A DNA stretch of 64,000 nt from Hansfordia pulvinata (taxonomy: Eukaryota > Ascomycota > Sordariomycetes > Xylariales): contig BJKQ01000013.1 of assembly GCA_006538405.1 (NCBI GenBank), forward strand, positions 124,001-188,000, read 5' to 3'. The notes beneath the pieces are model-generated. The model searched no databases, was not told the DNA's origin, and saw only the letters and a list, made by a program, of their open reading frames with translations. This document shows positions 45,875 to 58,017 of this stretch, piece after piece. Both the position numbers and the translations under genes were made by a program. The stretch's first letter is position 1. Every line of letters starts with the position of its first letter.

Positions 45875-48800
45875 GGCGATGGAGTGCTGGTGGTGTCTGG
45901 AGGGCGGCGGTATGGCTAAAAAGCCGGCAACTTAGCCAGAGACCTGGTGATAATCTGGTTGTGCGATTGGTGAGCTTCTGATCGCGAAGTGATCAGTGTC
46001 TGGTACAGTGGCGCTGTGGAAGTAAGGTGCAGATGCCAAAGTCTCTGTGTGGAGGTGCAGAAAAGACGAAAGAGTCATGGACGAGGAGGAACCTCTGCTC
46101 AGAGGGTGACAGCAGCTTCGAATTTATATTTCGGTGCGTAAATCCATGCGGGCTGAGGCTTTGTTTGGCTTGATTTGAACACAATGCTTTGTTCCCAATG
46201 AAGGGAACTCGGAAAAAAAATCGGATTCATTGGCAATTAAAAAGTAGAGCTTGCCAATGTGTGTGGGGAGGTCATATGTAGCACATGGGCAAGGCTGGAA
46301 ATTTAGGGGCTGAAGGGAGAGGTGGTGTAAAGTGAATGGTCTCTGACTATAAACTGGCACCCAAGGTGAATAACCATGACGTGTCAGGGTTTTGAAGCTG
46401 GCTTTGTGTGTGTAACGGGGCTGCGGCTGTTCAGGATCCAGATAGAGTGCCTTGAATTCAGAGTGTAGAGGAGCTGATCCAAGGAGTGAACAATGCAGAT
46501 GGAGAGATGGTGACACCAAGCCGTATCTCGAGTCAGGTTCCTACTGAGGCCGGTATCGAAGGTGAGAGGTACTGTGGGCAGAAGAGGGGGTCAAAAATAT
46601 TGAGGAATAGGGGCGCGAACAAAGAAAAACGCATCGTACCATGAGAAGCCGAGAAAGGCAGAAGGTGGCTTGTCTTGGATATCTCTGAACAATGCGGCTC
46701 AAGTGCGCAAACCCACTTGCGTGTGAAGCAACGCGGCAAAGCGGATACGTGTACGCTCGTGATACGATACAGCAGGGCAGGAAGGGGACGGGTAAAGACA
46801 ACACAAACGAGGCCTATATGCTGCCCGGCATATATGAGAGGGTGTCAAGAGCGGGTAGGGTTCACCTCAGCCTTGCGCAAGGCACTTGCAGGCAGGTAGT
46901 AATAAGTATCGCGACTAGCCAGTGTGGCTGTGCAACAGAAGCCATGTGTGCAAGGCGGAGACCGGCAAAGATCTTCACTGGGCTCGGAGCCTGCTTCGAC
47001 CTTGCAGTTATGGGGCGACTTCAGCCTATGAAGTGAAGAGCAGAGACCGTGATCTGGCTGTTCAGGCTGCTGCCAGCACCATGGGGTAGGGGGTAAAGGA
47101 CCCGGGAGGGTTCGGCGAGTCAAGCGTGGCGAGCGTGGCGAGCGCGGCGGATGGTCGGCGGGGAGCGAGATGGCGCGACTTCTTTGCACATGTGGTGGCG
47201 CGCGAGTCCGAGTTGATATACGTACCGAATTCCCTAGACGGCTGAAGGTGAGGCCGTTGGAGACGACGATGCGGCTGTCCGGCCTCGCAATCCAGCGCGG
47301 TGACGGGAGGCGGCAAGGGCAGAACTGCAATATCCGAGTCGAGAACCCCCCTGCAAGCAGCTCCTGGACACAAGCCTGATGCCTGATGAACGCTGGCCCG
47401 AGACGCAGCTGGCGCCGGCAGCGGGGCAGCGCGGGTTAGACGGTTCGAGGGTGCTCGAGGGATGGATGGACCGAGGGCGAGGGCGGGACTGGGGGCAGGC
47501 CATGGGGAAGGAGCCGAGAGGAGGAGCGAGCTCTTGCACTGGTAGCGAATGTGTCGAAGACGATGGGTGGTCAAGCCGATGCGGGACAGCGCAGCGCCAA
47601 GGGACAGTACTGGATTGTAGGTGCGGGATGCCAGATGACAGATACCAGACGCCGTTTGCGATGCGATACGATGCAGCGCAATGCGATGCGATGCGACAGG
47701 CAGGGCTGGATGGCTAGAGTCAGGCGCACGGGGGGGACCGAGGGAGGCGATGACGAGGATGGCGATGGTGTTGACGGCGGAGACGACGGTGCATTGGATG
47801 CGAACCATGGAAGGGGGGCCGCCTAGCGACGTGCGCGCCAGTGAATCGGGTCGGGTCCAGCGGCCCCGTGCGAGCTGGGCCCTCCACTATAGGTATGGCC
47901 GAGTCACACCCGGTACAGTGGAGGTGCACAGGTGCCCTCAGTGCCTGCCTAGGTGGAAGGGCCTAAACCTGGAGCCCGCGTTTTCTGGGGTTGCAAGGAG
48001 CCGCGGGTTACGTGCATCCACCGCCGGTTCCAACTCGACTAACTTAGACCCTGCGAGTGCCCCGGCATTGTCGAGGCAGAGAAGACTGCTAGGTCCCTCT
48101 ACCATTGACTGTCCAGGATATAAGTCGAAAGCTTTAGAACACCTGACCTTCACCTATCGTACCTAATTACTTCCTCCCGCAGTTCCACAGCCTTGCGAGC
48201 GCACAAGGGGTCAGCTCCTCTACAAATCAAGTAGGTACCTGCTGGGCAAAGATGTACAGTCACGACGACCTCATCAGAGGGACGCGTCGGCACTTAAGAC
48301 TCACCGACGCGTAAGGTAGGTGCATACATGTACGAGTTAAGGTAGGTACGAGCGACGAGCCCACCTGCCTCTAATCGACCCTCCCTCCCTCCCTGAATCG
48401 GGCAGTTTTGACGTCACCAGCCCAGCACCGGGGCCCTTGCTCATCTGCGATTCCTCCTGCCCTTGTCTGGTCAACATAAGATCGGATGTCTCGTGTCGTG
48501 TCGCCGCGCCCAGCAATGTAGTTCCACGGGGCTGGACGAGAGCACTGTAGTGACCTCGTAGCTACGGCTCCATCCGGACAAACACAGGCCATCCCGCCTC
48601 ATTCTCCCGTTGATTGAATGTGATGCACCCCAGCCAGCCAGTCACCGTGTTTGCGTGTCTGGCCTGCCTGTGGCTGTCCCTTGCGTTTGTCGGCGCTCGC
48701 CACTGGGGCCGGCCAACTGGATCTCGAGCTGCACGTACCATCACAGCACAATCTCCCCCATTGCTGGCCGCAGTCCGCGGATGGGTGCGCAGCCGCCTCG

Positions 48801-50189
48801 GCCGACCCTGCTTACAAAGTACTGACTGGGTTGTTGATTGTCGTGCCCTCGTCCCCCCGTCGCCTGGGAGGGCAGACGACGCCGTGGAGGAGGAGCAGGC
48901 GTGGGCAGACAGACGCCCAATGGCTGCGGCGCGGCGGCCGGCTCGCCCAGAGGCCAAGGGGCCAAGGGGAGAGGAGGTTCCCTTGACCGCTCTTCGGCGC
49001 ATGCCGCGAGACCGCCACGCCTGTGATCAGCATGTCGACGGCGGCCCCCTTGGGTGTGTGTGCGTGTGTATTCTGACCTGTAATGCTTTAGCACTCGGCG
49101 TCTCTGGAGGGTGATGAGTCCAGACTATATGGTTCAATTCTACGGGCAAGCCTTGGGAGGCAGGCTTCCTCACTTAATGTACTTACAAGGGGCTCTGCCC
49201 GGCCCTCGAGAAGCCGCGAGGGCCATTTCTCAGTAGGGCTGTTGAATGTTTGCTTTTTGCCCTCCTGCAAGCCCCGCCGCCCGCACCCAGATGGAGATTC
49301 GTGCTTGGGTTACGCACAGGATGAGGTGCATGCAGCATGCGCCGTGGCCCAGGAGACGTGATTAGTCGAAGGTTGGGCGTGTGGCTGCTTGTCTTATACT
49401 CAGCCCGATCGCGGCAGCGAGCTTGACCGCAACGAGTCGCCATCGCGGGGGGCAGGACTGCCTACGAGTAACCGCGGAATATGCGTACTTGCCTGGAAAC
49501 AGTGCAGAGGGGGGCCCTGGGGCGGGATGGCCTCGTCCGACGGCGCTGCCCGCCCGCCCAGGCCCGGGCATGTTGTGTCGTACATTGGTTTGCCCGCTCA
49601 CAGAAGGCAGGTATGGACATCGTTGGGTCGACGGCCTGCAGCTTCACTTTCGCTACCTTACACAACAAGCCCATTTACCCCTGAGCCAGCAGGGAGGGCC
49701 CCCGCCGGCGTTGGGCGGCGGCGGGGCTGGCCTCGCATGCCGTGCCCCCGCGGCGGCCTATAGAAGCCAGCCCTGCCCTCCCGACTGGGCCGCCACCTCA
49801 CTCGGCGCCGCGCCAGTCGACAAGGTCCGAGCCGGCAGAATTCGGCAGGCGAGCGTAGCATGTAGGTACATACATGGACATTGTGAGGTTGGGTAGGTAG
49901 GTAGTCATAAATATCCAGCAGAGGCCCTCGTCTGGCCCGCTTCCGCCGTTTCCTGTGTCACCTCGCTCGCGTGCTCCCACGCCCGCAAGGAAGAGTTTGT
50001 CCCTGACAGCAGCACCAAGCGGCGCGACCAGCACAATATCAGCCGACGGACGAACGTAACACGCGCCGACTCGGGACGCACAGCACCGGCACCCCAACGG
50101 TCTCCCTGTTTATTACCTGTCACGTCGCCTGCGTCGGCGCAGCGACAAAAACCAAACAAAGCGAAAGCATAGCTCAGACAGAAGCCGCC
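45875..50189. other. Intergenic region between ULS1 and the Nudix gene
   Basis: 4.3 kb without a supportable gene. It contains the ULS1 promoter at the left end, an AGGTAGGT-type tract near 49892, a TACGAGTA octamer at 49463 and the Nudix gene promoter at the right end. Short open frames on both strands overlap and lack homology-like features. Confidence 0.55.
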
Positions 50190-51307
50190 ATGTCGAGCAA
50201 ACCGTGCAAGGTCGTCTCTACGGAGCCCCTGGTGCGTCCATCCACCCACCCATCCACGCCCCCGTCAAGGACCGACGTGCGCACGTGACTGACGCCGGTG
50301 CAGGTGAATGAGGACGCGCGGTGGATGAAGATGAAGAAGTGAGCAGCCCCAATGAATTAGGTGTACACGAGAAGACGAGGACGCACGGGACCTCGGCGTT
50401 GAGGATAGCCTTACGAACAACAGGCGGGGGGAGTCTACCGAGAAAGAAAAAAAAGAAGAAGAAGAAAGACGGGTTAAGAACAAAAAAGAATACGGATCAA
50501 CTAACAAACGGCCTCCCGGCAAGCGCCACAGGCTGACGTACACGGACCCCGACGGTGCCCGGCGGACGTGGGAGTCGGCGGAGCGGACGACGCGGCCGGC
50601 CAGCGGCGTCGACGGCGTCGGCATCGTGGCCATCATCGAGGTGCCGGTCGAGGAGGCGCCCGGGGCAGGGAAGACGACGACGACGACAACAGCAACAACA
50701 ACAAACGGGCACAGCAATACCAACGGCAACGGGACAACGACGACGACCAACGGGCACGGCGGCACGAGACCGACGACGGTGCCCCACATCATCCTCCAGA
50801 AGCAGTACCGCCCTCCCGCCGACCGCGTCTGCATCGAGATACCCGCCGGCCTGATCGACGAGGGCGAGGACGCCGAGACGGCCGCCCTGCGCGAGCTGCG
50901 CGAGGAGACGGGCTACGTCGGCCGCATCGCCGAGACGTCTCCTCTGATGTTCAATGGTAGACCCTCCCCCCTTGCCCCTTGATGTTGGGCAAACCCCCCC
51001 CGGAACCTTTCCTAACGCCACGCACAACTAAACAGACCCGGGCTTCTGCAACACGAACCTGCAGATGGTGCACGTCCTGGTCGACGCCTCGCTGCCCGAG
51101 AACGCCGACCCCAAGCCCCAGCTCGAGGACGGCGAGCTCATCTTCGAGACCTTCACCGCGCCCCTCGCCACCCTGTGGCAGACCTGTCGCGACCTCGAGG
51201 CCGGCGACGAGGACGGCAAGGGCGGCTACGCCATCGACGCCCGCGTCGGCACGCTGGCCGAGGGCATCGAGCTCGCGAGGCAGTTCAAGCTGTTCTCGGG
51301 GCACTAG
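50190..51307 (+). CDS. Nudix hydrolase, ADP-ribose pyrophosphatase type
   Basis: Predicted to hydrolyse ADP-ribose or a related nucleoside-diphosphate sugar, in the group of yeast Ysa1. Exons 50190-50231, 50304-50338, 50532-50956 and 51036-51307 join in frame to 257 residues. The Nudix box GLIDEGEDAETAALRELREETG fits Gx5Ex7REUxEExGU, and IEIPAGLID precedes it as in the ADP-ribose branch. A low-complexity insert of about 40 residues rich in Thr, Asn and Gly (TTTTTTATTTNGHSNTN), coded by ACG/ACA/AAC repeats, splits the N-terminal beta-sheet part between VAIIEVP and IILQKQYRPP. This insert is unusual for the family and probably loops out. The C-terminal GTLAEGIELARQFKLF helix is typical. Start: ATG 50190 in CGCCATGTC context; exon 2 is only 35 nt. 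Confidence 0.92.
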
Positions 51308-52451
51308 GAGGGGCTTGGGATGGGGCGAGGCACGCAGCGAAGGAACAGCTTCTTCGGGGTGCTGAAAGACTGAAACGGGGCCTGGGGGTGGCGCATTAGC
51401 TTGGATGCTTCCGGTTGAGCCAACTCACTGTGGCCTAGATGAGGTCGCCTCAACTATATAGCTATGTGATCACGGCGATGAAATAGAAAAAAGGGGAAAT
51501 GCTCTAGAGGAGAAGAAAGGAGAAAATAATAGACAGGACGAGGGAGCTATTGTTGGGCACAGAGGCTGTGGGACTTTTGGCCCCAGCGTATCCCTCAACG
51601 TAATATAGAGTACAGAGGGGAAAAGAGGTTGTGAATTATTCTGCTACGCGGTATGCACGACCACTGCTCGATAATCTGTTCAATGTGCCACCCTTTTATA
51701 TTAATGGTCAAGGTAACCTCACAGTGGGATCAGCCTGATCCACGATACGATGCGGCCGCTGTGTATCGTATCCAGGTCCGTGAACATTGGTCTCCCAAGT
51801 GATCAGTTCCGCTTGCAAAACTCGAGATCGTCGAGGGGGCGGCCCAGCATGACCCCTCAAATACCAAGACTCACCTAGGCCGTCGCCAATTCACGCTATG
51901 CCTACATCTTCGTCATCCATCCCCGCAAACCTCGATACAAAGCCGTCATGACTCTAACAGCGGCTGGGGCTTATCACTGATCCAATACAAGTCTCATGTC
52001 AGCAAACAACGTACAGCCCGAAGACGAGAAACATGCACGCATCAGACACATTGATCCAAATATGTACAAATTATTCGTGATAACTGTTAGGTCAACGTCC
52101 CGTTTGGTTTCCACCCAGCGAAGCTATCGAGATAAGTCTGTCGTCAGCCAACCAAACCAGGGTCGAAGCCGGATGCATGGAATAATGCTCATCTGCGGCC
52201 TACGCCGCCAATGCCATAGACGAAACTGCTGTCGCTACCCGGACGCCAATGGTGCCCACACTCATAGGGCAGGCCGATCAAATGTACAGGGCTGATGGCC
52301 GTCGCTGGCCCAGCAAAGAATCCCATAAGATACACAAAAGGAAAGGGCGGATGTTGTTCGCTCAACGAAACGAAGCTTCGTACAGTTCGTCACGGTCGTT
52401 CATAATCAAGACGAGCCTACTCCAGGATAGAGGCGCAAGCCAAATGCAGTT
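51308..52451. other. Convergent intergenic region
   Basis: 3' flanks of the Nudix gene and of the minus-strand FHA gene. The moderately AT-rich part (51420-52300) holds no recognisable gene or RNA. Confidence 0.6.
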
Positions 52452-54824
52452 CTACCGATCCAGGCGTGGTTGTGTCTGCCACCCGTTGATGTAAGCCATC
52501 AGGCCCATGCCGATAACAACCACGCCAATCATGGACGCATACGGTATGCTATTGGCAAAGACCTGGTCCCTCGACATCAGCTCCGAGGTCCCCGACTTTG
52601 GTGTGACGGTGCTCGTCCGGGACAGAGCGTTGGCACCTGCCAGGTTGTCGGACGTGGCCCCACTCTTGAGAGACCCTGACGAGGGCGTGCGAACCAGTGT
52701 CGAGCCTTCCGAGGTGACACTCTGCGTCTCCTGGGCCGCTTGTGCTTCGGGGGTAGGGCGGGCCTCGCGCGCAAGAGCCTCGCGCGCCTCAATCTCCTTG
52801 CGGATCTGGAGGGCCATCTCCGCCAGCGTCTGCCGATCCGTATCTCTTTCTGCCTCGGCCATCTCGGCACGCAGCTTGAACCCCTCGACCTGTTGACGCA
52901 AGTCCTTCATTTCCGAGACCATGACTTCAATCTGCGACTGGAGTTCTGCCGAATTCTCGGTGGTTTCTGACTCCACGGGCGGGGCCTCGACGCTGCCCTG
53001 GATGGGCGCAGTGTCGATGGCAGGCGCGGCGTCCATGGGCGGCTCGAAAGCCTCTTCGATTACTGTGGTTTCCGAAGCATCATCGGCTACGCCGTTGACT
53101 CTGGCGCTGTCGTCTTCCAACCTCTTGGCCAGATCTTCCGCAACCTCTCTGGCCTGCCTTTCCTTGAGCAACATATCTTCCAGATCTTTCATCCGCGTCG
53201 TTTGCGATTCTATTTCTTTCTTTGCCATGTTCAAAGCCTCCGTTAGTTGCAAAATCTGGCTCATATTGCCCTCCTGGCGGATTGGGGACATGTTCTGGCT
53301 GTTCGTCTTGGGTCGTTCCGTAGTGCCCCTCTTCAGGGCAGGGACATCGGGCTTTTCAGGAAGAGGTTGCTGGGGAGGAGGAGCAGGCGGATCCGAAAAT
53401 CTTGTCTTGGGGTCGGTCCTGAAAGACAGGCTTCCATTCCCATTGACCATATGAGATCTTGGCGGTTCGGGTTCTGGGTCTTTCAGGTCTTTGACATCAT
53501 CTTCCGATAGCAGAGTGTCTACAAAGCGTCCGGTGCGTGTCAAGTCTCGCGACTGCAGACGAGCATTGCGCATCTCAAGCTATTCACACATTAGCACGCT
53601 GCCCGAACAAGGACAGGAAAATGAGAGCTTACTTGAATCTTCTTGACAATCTGCTCGGTGCTGATAGGGGAGAAAAAGAACCCCCTTTGTTGGCTCATGC
53701 CACTGGTTTGGTGAGCCATCATGCCATTGCCGGGAATCATGCGGCCGTTACCCAGTTGGCTGCCATTGCGGCCGCGAAAGGGCAAGGCGCCGTGGGACAT
53801 CATCATGGAGCCGTTGGTTGGATCCAAATCGCCGAAGCTCATGTCGAGAAGATTACTGGAAGGGTTGGGAAAGCCGGCGTGTTCGACCTTGGCAGCCACC
53901 TTGTGGTGGACGACGGTTTTTTGATCCTCGCTTACTATGTCGATACCAAGTTCCAGATGGTCGCCTGACTGCAGTTCATGAGGTTCGGATTCGCGGTTCT
54001 CCAGGGAGAGGCGGGTGCCATTGACAAAGGTGCCGTTGGACGACTTGACATCGCGGATCCAAACCTTGCCCTGCCGATCGGCCCAGACCTCGGCATGTTG
54101 GCGGGAGAGGACCTTGGAGTCGAAGAAGCCATTCACGGCTGTCGGGACCGTTTTGGCATTGGTTTGTCGGCCGATCCTCAAGGTCTCGGGGGAGAAGGGG
54201 ACGGAGATGGTCTTGCGCTCAAAGGTCCCGTTCTGGGAGAGGAGATAGAGCACAGGCTGTGTGGCGGATTGCATGGGGTCGTTGAGAGGCCTGGAAAGGC
54301 CCTGCTGCGCGGATATCTGGCCTTGTGAGGCAGAACGGATGAGGGATTGAGCATGACCGATGCATTGAGGCCCTGGCCAGGGGCGGGCTGGGAAGAGGCC
54401 TGTCTGAGAGGAAGGGCGCGAGGGGGAAATTCAAGACCCGAGTCGTTCTTCGAGGCAGCAGAGGAGAACAGGGGCGTCTTGGCCTGAGTGCGCTTCCGGG
54501 GGCAGCAGCGGTGCCCCCGGGGTTGGGCGGGTTGCCGTTGGCGGGACCGGGACCGTTAGAGTTGGCTTGCCATGAGGTCAGGTCGGGCGAGCTGGGGACA
54601 GAGGAACCATTGGAGTTTTGCTGCGAGGGCGCCGAGTTGACGGTGGAGGTGGACGAGGCGGAGGCGGATGAGGAGATGGAGGACGAAGAGTTGTTGCGTT
54701 GGAGGGTTTTTCGGGGCAGAAACATGCGGTTGAACTCGTCGGGATTCATGGGGTCGCTAGCATGCGAACCCCATGCCGAACGGTTGTTGTGCGGCAGTGA
54801 AGGCGGGCTCGCAACAGCGGTCAT
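52452..54824 (-). CDS. ham-4: FHA-domain tail-anchored STRIPAK subunit (SLMAP/HAM-4/PRO45 type)
   Basis: Scaffold of the fungal STRIPAK complex at the nuclear envelope/ER, required in Neurospora and Sordaria for cell fusion and fruiting bodies; homologous to animal SLMAP and yeast Far9/Far10. The Ser-rich N-terminus begins MTAVASPPSLP and contains NPDEFNRMFLPRK. The FHA domain has LRIGRQTN, LSRQHAEVW and SSNGTFVNG (phosphothreonine-binding Arg, Ser-Arg-x-His and Asn-Gly). An 54-nt intron (53632-53580) follows VKKIQ. Then come coiled coils (MSQILQLTEALNMAKKEIES; ELQSQIEVMVSEMKDLRQQ) and a tail anchor (about YASMIGVVVIGMGLMAYI). Between the N-terminus and the FHA domain the frame shifts twice by one missing base. 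One is at a CCCCC run (plus GGGGG) near 54497-54501, and the other lies between about 54330 and 54430. With both restored the length is about 773. Identity is secure; the frame is inferred. Confidence 0.88.
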
Positions 54825-57800
54825 GGAGAAGGGGGGCCTCGAGCGAGGACGGAGGCGAGGTGTCGAGTGGTGTCAAGTCGCTGCGTGGACGAGATGCACG
54901 AGACGTGAGGCGTCGTACAAATAGTGGGTTTGCGGTCGGGGCAGCGACGACGGCAAGCGGACGACCGAACGTGGCGCTGGCGGCCAGACGGAAGCGCTGG
55001 TGATGACAGCGGCTACACTGTAGTCGAGGGAGGTGATGAAGATGTTGCGATGGTGTGGGCTGGGGCCGGGAAGCCGGGAGTGGCGAAGCCGACCGTGGTG
55101 ATTGATTTTGGTGCAGGTGGTGACCAGGTGACGGGAGCGCGACTCGAGTGGTGGCAGCTAGGGCTGGGTCGGAGCAGTGGGAACACGGCGAGAGCGGAGC
55201 TGCAGTGCGGCGTAGCGGTCGGCGTCGCTTGGACCAGGCGAAGAGCGGCGATGGTCGGCGCGGCAGAATTGACGACGACGGCGGCGAGGATGGCGATGGG
55301 TGATGTCGACGAGACACGAGAGTTGTTGATTCTTGACAAAGATGGGACGGGCACAGTTGGAACTTGGACCAGATTTGGCACCTTCGGCGGGTGACCAGGA
55401 CGGACCTCGACAAGTAGTGGTACCTCGAGACGGGCGCGAGCACTGTACGCACTGTGACAAAGAGACAGGGTGGGACAGTGCGGGTCTGTCGAGTGGAACG
55501 GTGCAGAAACCGATATCGTTGGCCGCGGCAGGCAACGGGCAGCGCCAGCGGACTTTGAGTACTCGTACCTGGTATTTGCAGGTGCTTCTCCGTCGCCGCG
55601 GTTCATATCAGCTCCTTGTTGATTGCCAGTTATTGCGCAGCCGGAAAATTGGTGGGAAACCTCGGAGCCCTGGGGATGAAGGCTAGAGGCGTCACACAGC
55701 ACAAACATCAACCGCACGCGAGGAACCCAGCAGTGGACGATGGAGGGTGCAGGCAAATCGGGAAGCAGAGGAAGCAGGCGCATCGGCGCCGATGCTGGCA
55801 GCGTCACACAGGCGCAGATAGACGGTACTTGCCAGGGCGGATGGCAGTCGACGCAGGGTCGCGCTCCTGGGAGACATAATGGGGGGCCAACCAGCCATGA
55901 TGGCAAGGGGCCGAAAAGGGGGGAAGTGCCTAGCAGATTGGACACCTGGACCTCACTCGGTACGAGTACAGCCGCCTCGGATTTCCTTCATCCTGCGAGC
56001 GGCTCGGAGCCCACGACGCCGCACACCCGACGGGAGATGCTGGCAGGAAGGAATTCAAGCCGGGCAGCGTGAGGCGGCTTGCAGGCTTCCAATCGAATGA
56101 CTGACTTGGACTTGATCCATGCATGCACTGGAACCTCGCCCAGTCCAACTGCACCATGCACCGTGCCAGTCCAACCCAGCGCTGCAGGACGTGCTCGTCA
56201 CGGCGCTGTCACAAGACCCAAGGCTCGCGCACTCGCCTCTGGCTTGCTTAGGTGCATTGGAACTCCGGCCATCCATGTCGGATGGATAGGCCTGATAGCC
56301 CGCATCAGACCTGCCGTTCGTCCACTGCTGCCCACTCGGGCGCGTCTTGCTCGTCGCGCGACCGGCGTCGACTTGTCGACTGACCCGGCTCCCTGTTCTT
56401 CTTCCCCCGTCAAGTCTGCGGGCTCTGACTGCGGGCGACAAGAACGGGTGAGCGGACTGAATACTCGTACACGTACTCGTGCATGCAGTCTCCGACGCGA
56501 CCAGGGTCCACTGGCGCTGCGCGGTTTGAGACGAAGACGGCCCCGTCGGTCTGCAGCAGTTTTCGTAAGAAGAGCTGGGGCTCGAGTCCACGGCGCTCGA
56601 CAGCCAAGGTGGCGCTTTGATGATGTCTGGCCACTCTCTCGATGCTTGGGGGCGAGGTAGATTTGGCCCAGAAAGATAAGATACCAATCCAGATACGCAT
56701 GCCTGAGTGGGCGACCGATCTAATAATATTCCGAGTGATGCCAGGGCGCCCGGCTGACGACGTAGGTGGTGGGCTTGGGCCGTTCCCCACAGCACGCAGT
56801 CAGATTCCGCCTCCTTCAACGCGCCGACGCTGATGGTTGGACAATGTCCCTTTGCCGTGTTCGTACTCCGCGGATGGGGCTGGCTACTCGTATTCCAGTG
56901 GTCGAACGCAATTTTCACAGACTTGGTTTGATGTTCTATATTCCCCATCTACTGCTTCGTGACGAGGGCCGACCGAGCACCGACACGGTACGGTAGCTGG
57001 CTGACTTGCAAACCAGTTTCGCGCGACCGCGAATTCAACAGCCAAATGGCAGAGGAGACAGGTGAAGAAGTGAGGAGCTGTTTGCTAGCTCTGAACGGAA
57101 TCAGATGGCGGGCCCGTGATGGATCCGTAGCTATGCCGCACGCTTGTGATTGGCAACCCCAGACGGCCCGGCGGATGGCTAAGGCAGGTTGGCATTAGCG
57201 CCAGCTTGGTCCATGCCACGTTGATCACCAATCCTATCGTGAGGCGGTCGTCGGGGCCATGGGTGCCATGTTCTCATTGCTCTTGCTGGTGCTGTACCGT
57301 CGTTTATCCGTGTATTCTCGTACATACTCGTGTCCATACTACAGGGTCATTATTAGAAGGCGTACCGTCGGGGGCCATTTCGATCTTCCAGCAGGAGTAG
57401 CGAGGCGGTCATCAGGTCTCAATGGATGCTGAATACAGTAGGAAGGCAGAATGATTGAGAGGCGGGAGACAGCGCACCAGTGAGGCTGGCTTCCGACAGC
57501 TAAGGTACGGCTGGGGTTGTCCCATCGAAGGGTCGGCAAAGGCTGCCAGCTCTCAACAGCTGGCTGAGCAAAGACGAGCCTCGGACGGGCTGACAGTAGA
57601 GGCTCCCAGCCATTGGCAGGGGCAAGTTCTGCCCACGCTCATTGTACGAGTACCTACGACCAGAGACGCCAGTCGCGGCTTTCACACTGGATGGCACCGA
57701 GGTACAAGTACCTCCTTACGGAGACGCGCCGGAAGCCGCGCGCCAGCTGACAGAAGCTCGCTGTCGTGCATTCCGAAGCCCACCAGGTTCGTCATAGGTA

Positions 57801-58017
57801 CCTCTTCCCTGTCGCGGCGCCGGCCTGGTACGACTTTGCGCCGTTCGCGATCAGGTGCTTTTCCTGAGGCTCCTCAATCCGCATCCCGCATCACCACCAC
57901 TTCGCCTTGCGCGCCACGCAACCACCCACCGACTCTCCTCAGCCTCCATTTGTCTGTTCCTGCGACGCGTCCCGCGCGCCGTGTCCCCTCCGCTTCACGT
58001 TTTCAACTTGCGCAATC
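54825..58017. other. Divergent intergenic region between ham-4 and MGR2
   Basis: 3.2 kb carrying both promoters. Octamers TACTCGTA/TACGAGTA start at 55560, 55961, 56462, 56885 and 57645. Long open frames at 54757-55945 exist on the minus strand but look like GC-rich chance frames. No gene is supported. Confidence 0.55.

Noticed and set aside
46124..46519. 131-codon minus-strand frame upstream of ULS1
   Set aside because: No recognisable domain or splice context; it lies where the ULS1 promoter should be.
55013..55945. 310-codon minus-strand frame
   Set aside because: Long only because the DNA is GC-rich with few stops; Ser/Pro/Ala-rich, overlapped by other frames and no family resemblance.
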